A stretch of 11,414 nt of DNA from the NCBI GenBank assembly GCA_964485815.1, contig CAZAJX010000045.1, positions 1-11,414 on the forward strand. The letters are read 5' to 3'. The position numbers were made by a program, and so were the translations under genes. Every line of letters begins with the position of its first letter. Position 1 is the stretch's first letter. Source of the stretch: SFLA01 sp964485815. GTDB taxonomy: Bacteria; Bacillota; Clostridia; Oscillospirales; CAG-382. Below are positions 6,740 to 11,414 of this stretch, in pieces. The notes beneath the pieces were generated by a model. It saw only the letters and a program-made list of their open reading frames with translations, made no database searches and was not told the origin of the DNA.

Positions 6740-7351
6740 ATGAAAGAATTCACCCTATGGAAAAAGATCAAGGAATACGAATGGAAAAAGCTGCTGACCA
6801 CCAAAAATTTCATAATAGCGGGATGCTTGGCATTGGTAGCTGCTGCTATCGTTGTATCAAGCGTGCTGACTGCACCCGATGATGCGAATACGGTGGGCAA
6901 CGAAAGCAACAAGACCTTGGGCAACGCCGTACTCGCCGACGGAACGCTGGCAGACGGGGACAAGGAGGAAAACGAGGATGCCGATACCGACGCAACGCAA
7001 AAAGAAGATGATTTCTTTGCATCCGCCATACTTAACCGCGAACAGACCAGAGATGAATCCATGGAAGTTCTGAACCAGTTGGCAAACAATCCAGATGCAC
7101 TTCCCGATACCAAGGAAGACGCGCTTAATGCTATTGCCCGCATTGTTGAGGATATGAATGCCGAAGCAAATATAGAAACGCTTATAAAAGCAAAGGGATT
7201 TGAAGAATGTGTCGCTATCGTTTCCGGCGATAACTGTACTGTTATTGTGGGAACCAGCGGACTTAATGCCGCAGAAACCGCAATGATACTTGAGATCGTG
7301 TGCGAACAGACCGAAGCACAGCCCGAAAACGTAAAGATTATCGGAAAGTAA
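6740..7351 (+). CDS. spoIIIAH: Stage III sporulation protein AH, SpoIIQ partner
   Basis: 203 residues (B. subtilis: 218). The ATG is preceded by GGAGG with a 5-nt spacer. A cytoplasmic basic N-terminus (WKKIKEYEWKKLLTTK) leads into one membrane helix (about 24-43). An acidic low-complexity linker (about 45-90, rich in D, E and N) follows, then a YscJ/FliF-like ring-building domain (about 90-202). FFASAILNREQTRDESMEVLNQL (92-114), the IETLIKAKGFEECVAIV stretch (145-161) and LNAAETAMILEIVCEQT (175-191) are characteristic of SpoIIIAH. This protein reaches across the intermembrane space and binds forespore SpoIIQ. It is the last gene of the operon and is followed directly by a strong intrinsic terminator. 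Confidence 0.95.
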   Translation: MKEFTLWKKIKEYEWKKLLTTKNFIIAGCLALVAAAIVVSSVLTAPDDANTVGNESNKTLGNAVLADGTLADGDKEENEDADTDATQKEDDFFASAILNREQTRDESMEVLNQLANNPDALPDTKEDALNAIARIVEDMNAEANIETLIKAKGFEECVAIVSGDNCTVIVGTSGLNAAETAMILEIVCEQTEAQPENVKIIGK

Positions 7352-7371
7352 CAAAATACCATATATTACCT

Positions 7372-7402
7372 GCCGAAGAGGACACCCCTCTTCGGCTTTT
7401 TT
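7372..7402 (+). terminator. Intrinsic terminator of the spoVB-spoIIIA operon
   Basis: A perfect 10-bp GC-rich stem, GCCGAAGAGG (7372-7381) with CCTCTTCGGC (7387-7396), has a 5-nt loop and is followed by six T residues. It begins 20 bp after the spoIIIAH stop. Confidence 0.93.
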
Positions 7403-7414
7403 ATTGTGGTGTTA

Positions 7415-7443
7415 TTGACAAACATTATGTAAATGTATATAAT
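7415..7443 (+). promoter_or_regulatory. Perfect-consensus sigma-A promoter
   Basis: TTGACA (7415-7420) and TATAAT (7438-7443) both match consensus exactly, with a 17-bp spacer. The start site would be near 7450, giving a leader of about 32 nt that carries GGAGG (7470-7474) 7 nt before the ATG at 7482. The leader is too short for a riboswitch. This points to strong vegetative expression of the two surface-protein genes. Confidence 0.9.
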
Positions 7444-7481
7444 GTATCTGTGATACTGTCCAAATCTTCGGAGGTTTTAGA

Positions 7482-10478
7482 ATGACAAGACGTTTTAAAA
7501 AATTCCTATGCTTGCTGTTGTGCCTTGCCATAGCCTTTGCAAGTATCGGAAGTTTTAATAATATAGAATCCCTTGCCCTTACTCAGGCACAGGAAGAATA
7601 TATGGAAGTTATCGGTGCCGCCGCTACGGAGGATATGCTTACAAGCGGTGTGCTGGCTTCCCTTACGGTAGCGCAATCCATACTGGAAGCAGGATGGGGC
7701 ACGTCCACTATGGCGAAAATGGCGAAAAACCTTTTCGGTATAAAAGCGTATTCGTCCTGGGCGGGAATGGTATACGACAGCAATAAGGGTATAGTATATC
7801 CCTCATATGCGGCGTACGTTACGGCGAATACCAAGGAATACGTATCATCCAACGTACAGCGCGTATGGAGAGCATATTCAACCTGGTATGAATCTCTGGC
7901 AGACCACAGCGCATTGCTTACGGGCTCTTCCCGTTATGATGATATTCCTTATGAATACGATTACGTTGCGGCGGCGTGGAACATTATCGAAGACGGCTAC
8001 GCTTCCGATATGGAATATACCAAAAAGATAATTAACTGCATTGAGTTATATAATCTTACCAAATACGATGCTATGAGCTACCCCGAGGATCAGGTAGTAA
8101 TAGTTACGAAAACAAGAAAATTTCTTCCCTTAAACGAACAATGGCAGCTTCCCGTAACGGTAATACAGCCCTTCGGCGCAGAGGATACCCTTACATACTC
8201 CTCCAACAACCCCGAGGTAGCAACCGTAGACGAAACGGGACTTATAACCCCCGTTTCCGACGGCGAGTGTATGATAACGGTTACCAGCTCCACAGGCTGG
8301 CACGCCTGCTGTTACATAGCAACCTATGAGCCCGAAACCGCATACGCGGAATACGTTTGCGTGGGTGATATTCCCATGTATACCGAGGCAAGCACCGAAA
8401 GCGAAAAGATCGGAACGCTTCCCTCCCGTCATTGTATCATCGGTATCGGCGAAAAGTTCCAGACCGAAGACGGAAACACCTGGATGAAGGTAAGAGCAAA
8501 AGCACTTATCGGCACAGAGGTATTGGTAAAAACCGGATATGTACTTGCTTCCGGAATCAGCTACGGTCAGGCAATAACTTATACATATCTTAAGGATGCG
8601 GTATCTATTACGCTGGATCAGACCGAGATAAGCGTTGCCCAGTACACCTCCGCTAACGTAAACGCGGAAGTTCTTGCCGAGGACGGCAAAAGCTCCACCT
8701 CCACCACGGTAAGATGGATATCCGATAATCCCTCCGTAGCCACCGTAAACGCCGGCAAGATAATCGGTGTGAGCGAAGGCGAATGTACGGTGTACGCCGT
8801 TTCCACAGACGGTGTGTATACATCCGTTAAGGTAACCGTTACCCCCGGTGTGTATGTCCCCGCAGATAGTATATCTCTTAATCAAAGCGAATTATCATTG
8901 AATATAAACGATACCTTCACCTTAACGGCAACGGTAACTCCCGAGGACGCTACGGAACCCCAGGTAAAGTGGTCCTCCTCCAATGACCTTGTGGCAAAGG
9001 TAATACGAGGCAAGGTAACCGCTGTGGGCGAAGGTGAATGTACCATAACCGCCACCGTAGGCGAGCTTACAACTACCTGCACGGTAACCGTAGTAAAGCT
9101 TGTTTACACGGGAATAAAATACGACGGAACCGTAATGGGCAATCTGGTAAATCTCCGTCAGGGACCCGATACCTCCTATGCATCCCACGGATTTTTGATG
9201 CAGGACGATACGTTGGTAATATACGGCGAACCCACTCCCAACAACTGGTACAGCGTTCTGGTGACATCGGGACAGTGCGAGGGGTTGGAGGGATACGTTT
9301 ACGGCGATTTCGTAAAGATACTTAACGAGCAGGTGGAAAGTCTTACATTCAATACGTCGGATTCCATTATGACTGTAGGCGATACACTTAATCTCTCCTG
9401 GACGGTAAGCCCTTCCGAAAGCACGGTAACCTTTGAAAGCAGTGATACGAATATCGTAACGGTAAGCGAAAACGGCGTAATTGCAGCAATCGCCGAGGGA
9501 ACGGCAGTTATCACCGCAAAAGCAGGCGAATTATCCGCAACCCTGAACATAACCGTTACGGAAAGCGGATTTACAGGCACGAAATATATCGGAATAACCA
9601 ATACGGGCAGCAGCGCTCTTAATTTAAGAGAAGGCCCCGGAACAGATTTTAAATCCATTGGCAAGTTTGCAAACGGCACGGAAATTACGGTATACGGTGA
9701 AGCGCAAAACGGCTGGTATGCGGTTATGGGCGTGCTTAATAACGGCACCGAAGCAAGCGGCTACGTATCTGCCGATTGGGTGAAGGTGTTGGGTAAATAC
9801 GCTTCGTCCTTGGCGCTGGGCACGGATCACACTACCATAACCGAAGGCGAAACCTTTACAATTACCTGGACAGTCGATCCCGAGGACGTTGAGGTGACAT
9901 TCACCGTTTCCGACGAAAATATAGCAACCGTAGACGAAAACGGCGTTATAACCGCATTGAAGGAAGGAAACGCATCCATTACGGTTTATGCGGGAGGAAA
10001 GACAGCAACCTTCGTGCTTAACGTGCTTCCCAAGCCTCTGCCTCCTCTTCCCCAGAATCTGTTGCCCAAAGAAGGAATCTCCGTTTCCGAAGGATATATT
10101 CTGGGTGTAACGGAAATGACCACCGCAGAAGAGCTTTTGAATATGTTTGAAAACGAGGCTCAGTATATCGTTATAGAAAGTTCAAATGATTCTTATGTGG
10201 GAACCGGCACAACGGTTTCTCTTAAAGACAGAGACGGAAACATCATTCAAACCGCAACAGTAGTAGTTATGGGAGATTGCGACGGAAGCGGAACGATATC
10301 CGCTACGGACTATCTTATAACACGGCGTATCGTTATGATGACCATAGAATATACCGACATTCAATACGAGGCTGCCCGTGTATCCGGCATGCCCTCCGTT
10401 ACCGCTACGGATTATCTGATGGTAAGAAGACACTTCCTTGGATTATTTAACCTTTATACACAAACTGCAACCGAATAA
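7482..10478 (+). CDS. Secreted modular glucosaminidase with Big_2, SH3-like and dockerin domains
   Basis: 998 residues. A signal peptide (about 1-32) is followed by a glucosaminidase/GH73-type domain (about 36-195) with the catalytic-type glutamate E69 in AQSILEAGWG and the family's NLFGIKA (83-89). Five Ig-like Big_2 modules (about 205-280, 371-455, 461-538, 617-693, 772-848) each carry a version of ...NPxVATVxxxGxIxxxxxGxxxIT. Three SH3-like modules (about 286-358, 543-613, 698-769) are interspersed; the last two have clear VNLRQGPDTS and LNLREGPGTD motifs. A proline-rich linker (850-863, PKPLPPLPQNLLPK) leads to a small conserved module (about 865-930) and a type I dockerin (about 931-988). 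The expected role is peptidoglycan hydrolysis at the cell surface; SH3-like modules may bind wall, and the dockerin implies docking to a cohesin-bearing protein not seen here. Its own sigma-A promoter separates it from the sporulation operon, and it is cotranscribed with the next gene. Confidence 0.9.
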   Translation: MTRRFKKFLCLLLCLAIAFASIGSFNNIESLALTQAQEEYMEVIGAAATEDMLTSGVLASLTVAQSILEAGWGTSTMAKMAKNLFGIKAYSSWAGMVYDSNKGIVYPSYAAYVTANTKEYVSSNVQRVWRAYSTWYESLADHSALLTGSSRYDDIPYEYDYVAAAWNIIEDGYASDMEYTKKIINCIELYNLTKYDAMSYPEDQVVIVTKTRKFLPLNEQWQLPVTVIQPFGAEDTLTYSSNNPEVATVDETGLITPVSDGECMITVTSSTGWHACCYIATYEPETAYAEYVCVGDIPMYTEASTESEKIGTLPSRHCIIGIGEKFQTEDGNTWMKVRAKALIGTEVLVKTGYVLASGISYGQAITYTYLKDAVSITLDQTEISVAQYTSANVNAEVLAEDGKSSTSTTVRWISDNPSVATVNAGKIIGVSEGECTVYAVSTDGVYTSVKVTVTPGVYVPADSISLNQSELSLNINDTFTLTATVTPEDATEPQVKWSSSNDLVAKVIRGKVTAVGEGECTITATVGELTTTCTVTVVKLVYTGIKYDGTVMGNLVNLRQGPDTSYASHGFLMQDDTLVIYGEPTPNNWYSVLVTSGQCEGLEGYVYGDFVKILNEQVESLTFNTSDSIMTVGDTLNLSWTVSPSESTVTFESSDTNIVTVSENGVIAAIAEGTAVITAKAGELSATLNITVTESGFTGTKYIGITNTGSSALNLREGPGTDFKSIGKFANGTEITVYGEAQNGWYAVMGVLNNGTEASGYVSADWVKVLGKYASSLALGTDHTTITEGETFTITWTVDPEDVEVTFTVSDENIATVDENGVITALKEGNASITVYAGGKTATFVLNVLPKPLPPLPQNLLPKEGISVSEGYILGVTEMTTAEELLNMFENEAQYIVIESSNDSYVGTGTTVSLKDRDGNIIQTATVVVMGDCDGSGTISATDYLITRRIVMMTIEYTDIQYEAARVSGMPSVTATDYLMVRRHFLGLFNLYTQTATE
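10272..10445 (+). other. Type I dockerin module with one degenerate calcium loop
   Basis: Within the glucosaminidase protein, residues 931-988 form two F-hand-like repeats. Repeat 1 has an intact 12-residue loop with D932, D934, S936 and D943. Repeat 2 keeps the ATDYL...RR helix but has R966, S968 and M970 where acidic or amide ligands belong; only D977 remains. The recognition helices ATDYLITRR and ATDYLMVRR are nearly identical. Confidence 0.8.
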
Positions 10479-10493
10479 AAAGGAGAACGGAAT

Positions 10494-11243
10494 ATGAAAA
10501 AGCTTTTATCTGTAAGCATTGCCCTTTTGCTTGTATCTCTCTTTGCATTAAGCGTTTCCGCAGAAACGGAAAACGTAGCCTTGGGCGCATCCTACACGGT
10601 AAACGGTATTTATACCGATGCCGACGGAAAAACCTATTATCCCGATGAAAACGGCGATTCTCTTACCAACGGAGTTTTTGCCCAGTCCGCGGATTATTCG
10701 GATATCGAATTCGTAGCACTTAACGTTACCTCCGAATATACCGCCGCCAACAATAAGATTTCCACCGTTGTACTTGATCTCGGCGAGGTTTATTCTATCG
10801 TTAACGCAACCGTTTCCTGCAGTAATCTGAATTCCGCAGGCATATCCCTTCCCAACCACGTTTACGTAACCGTATCTGCCGACGGCGAGAATTGGTCTGA
10901 TCCCATAGGCGCGGAATACGAAGTGGACACACCTGTTGACGGTGAGGTTATTAAGGCGATTGCGGAAGTAAACGCAGAGATAAGATACATAACCTATCAC
11001 TTCGAGCACAAGACAAACTGGATATTCGTTGACGAAATTCAGGCTTTCGCAGGCGATATCAGCAATACCGAAAAGCCCGACGAAAGCGAAAAAGCCGAGG
11101 CAGGCAACGAAGCTTCACAGCCTCAAAGCACAGAAAAACCTGCTCCTGCCGATGTAGACACCGATTGGATATATATCGCAGGTGTTGCGGTATCCATTGC
11201 GGCTCTTATTGCGGCAATAATCTACAGAGTAAAGAAAAAATAA
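10494..11243 (+). CDS. Membrane-anchored discoidin (F5/8 type C)-like surface protein
   Basis: 249 residues, starting 15 bp after the glucosaminidase stop with AAGGAG about 9 nt upstream, so almost surely in the same operon. The signal peptide is about 1-23 (ending VSA). Residues about 24-188 are beta-rich and resemble an F5/8 type C (galactose-binding-like, CBM32-related) domain: NVALGASYT near the start (27-35), LTNG (57-60), VVLDLGEVYSI (92-102), GISLPNHVYVTVSADGENW (116-134) and a closing FVDEIQAF (178-185). A low-complexity E/K/P/S linker (189-222) leads to one C-terminal membrane helix (about 225-244) and a basic RVKKK tail, so the domain is displayed outside the cell. Carbohydrate or wall binding is likely from the fold, but the ligand is unknown. 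No catalytic domain is seen. It does not look like a cohesin. Confidence 0.78.
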   Translation: MKKLLSVSIALLLVSLFALSVSAETENVALGASYTVNGIYTDADGKTYYPDENGDSLTNGVFAQSADYSDIEFVALNVTSEYTAANNKISTVVLDLGEVYSIVNATVSCSNLNSAGISLPNHVYVTVSADGENWSDPIGAEYEVDTPVDGEVIKAIAEVNAEIRYITYHFEHKTNWIFVDEIQAFAGDISNTEKPDESEKAEAGNEASQPQSTEKPAPADVDTDWIYIAGVAVSIAALIAAIIYRVKKK

Positions 11244-11249
11244 TTACAC

Positions 11250-11290
11250 ATAATTACCCCAAGAAGCCTAACGGCTTCTCGGGGACCCCG
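11250..11290 (+). repeat. 41-bp hairpin repeat, unit 1
   Basis: This is the first of two head-to-tail identical 41-bp units, starting 7 bp after the last stop codon. Each unit contains a long stem, CCCCAAGAAGCC with GGCTTCTCGGGG, around a TAAC loop (11257-11284), with a single A/C mismatch. A CGGGGACCCCG dyad follows (11280-11290). There is no T-run after the hairpin, so it is not a classic terminator. Confidence 0.85.
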
Positions 11291-11331
11291 ATAATTACCC
11301 CAAGAAGCCTAACGGCTTCTCGGGGACCCCG
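11291..11331 (+). repeat. 41-bp hairpin repeat, unit 2
   Basis: An exact tandem copy of the unit at 11250-11290, with the hairpin at 11298-11325. Both units share even the A/C mismatch, which suggests recent duplication or copy homogenisation. The GGGG arm of unit 1 could also pair with the CCCC arm of unit 2. Confidence 0.85.
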
Positions 11332-11341
11332 ACAACCAAAA

Positions 11342-11361
11342 ACAGCCGTTAAAACGGCTGT
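11342..11361. repeat. Gene-specific hairpin abutting the right 52-bp repeat
   Basis: ACAGCCGT pairs with ACGGCTGT around a TAAA loop. Its last base is the first base of the 52-bp repeat, just as the unrelated hairpin at 53-77 abuts the left copy. Confidence 0.75.
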
Positions 11362-11412
11362 CAGATTACTGACAAAGTCTATTTCAAGCAAGAGATAGAC
11401 TTTGTTTTTTTG
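11361..11412 (+). repeat. 52-bp hairpin repeat, right copy (terminator-like)
   Basis: This is the exact inverted copy of positions 1-52. The 11-bp stem (11372-11382 with 11395-11405) is followed by seven T residues (11405-11411), giving an intrinsic-terminator shape for the plus-strand surface-protein operon. Relative to transcription of its upstream gene, it has the same orientation as the left copy. Confidence 0.85.
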
Positions 11413-11414
11413 TG

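Noticed and set aside
7450..7481. Riboswitch or leader-peptide control of the glucosaminidase gene
   Set aside because: The predicted leader is only about 32 nt and holds little beyond the ribosome binding site.
8130..8885. 251-residue minus-strand open frame inside the glucosaminidase gene
   Set aside because: It is rich in G, Y and C from reverse reading of threonine/valine-rich Big_2 repeats; a shadow of the real gene.
10494..11243. Cohesin domain as a partner for the neighbouring dockerin
   Set aside because: The LDLGEVYSI and VTVSADGENW motifs fit a discoidin-like domain; I see no cohesin-type sequence.
11250..11331. CRISPR array
   Set aside because: The two repeats are directly tandem with no spacer between them, and no cas gene is present.
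11165..11398. Small plus-strand open frame running through the hairpin array
   Set aside because: It overlaps the end of the discoidin-like gene in another frame and then translates palindromic repeats; no SD is evident.
1..11414. An 11.4-kb composite transposon bounded by 52-bp terminal inverted repeats
   Set aside because: There is no transposase, recombinase or integrase gene. The core is a conserved sporulation operon, and each end is a terminator-like hairpin placed 3' of a gene. No target duplication can be seen because the window stops inside the repeats.

Overview
The window looks like chromosomal DNA from an endospore-forming anaerobic member of the Bacillota (class Clostridia, plausibly an Oscillospiraceae/Ruminococcaceae-like gut or rumen lineage). 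The basis is a complete spoIIIA operon, strong Shine-Dalgarno sites, sigma-A promoters of the TTGACA/TATAAT type and a type I dockerin on a secreted protein. No taxonomic marker is present, so this placement is inference.

Layout, left to right. (1) Positions 1-95 hold a 52-bp hairpin repeat and a gene-specific hairpin, downstream of the first gene. (2) A minus-strand gene (96-1190) encodes an exported protein: a bactofilin-like beta-helical region followed by a multi-pass membrane domain. (3) A 112-bp divergent control region follows. (4) A nine-gene plus-strand sporulation operon (1303-7351) holds spoVB and then spoIIIAA-AH. Its genes are tightly packed, mostly with 4-bp stop/start overlaps. 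It ends at a strong intrinsic terminator (7372-7402). (5) A second plus-strand unit is driven by a perfect-consensus sigma-A promoter (7415-7443). It encodes a 998-residue secreted modular glucosaminidase (GH73-like, five Big_2-like and three SH3-like modules, C-terminal dockerin) and a membrane-anchored discoidin-like surface protein. (6) The right end (11244-11414) is an array of hairpins: two tandem 41-bp repeats, another gene-specific hairpin, and an exact inverted copy of the 52-bp left-end repeat.

The sporulation genes should work together in the mother cell. SpoIIIAA-AH are known to form the ATPase-driven, secretion-like channel (with SpoIIQ) that spans the membranes around the engulfed forespore. 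SpoVB is a MOP-family flippase linked to spore cortex peptidoglycan. Having spoVB overlap spoIIIAA suggests single-transcript co-regulation. The downstream surface-protein pair is probably vegetative and unrelated in regulation.

The most notable observations are: spoIIIAG has no canonical start codon where its conserved N-terminus begins, but has a strong SD and an ACG there; a modular 3'-end element occurs at both window ends (variable hairpin plus constant 52-bp terminator-like hairpin); the autolysin's dockerin keeps both recognition helices but has lost its second calcium loop; and two identical octamers sit two helical turns apart in the spoVB promoter region. I saw no RNA genes, CRISPR arrays or transposase genes.
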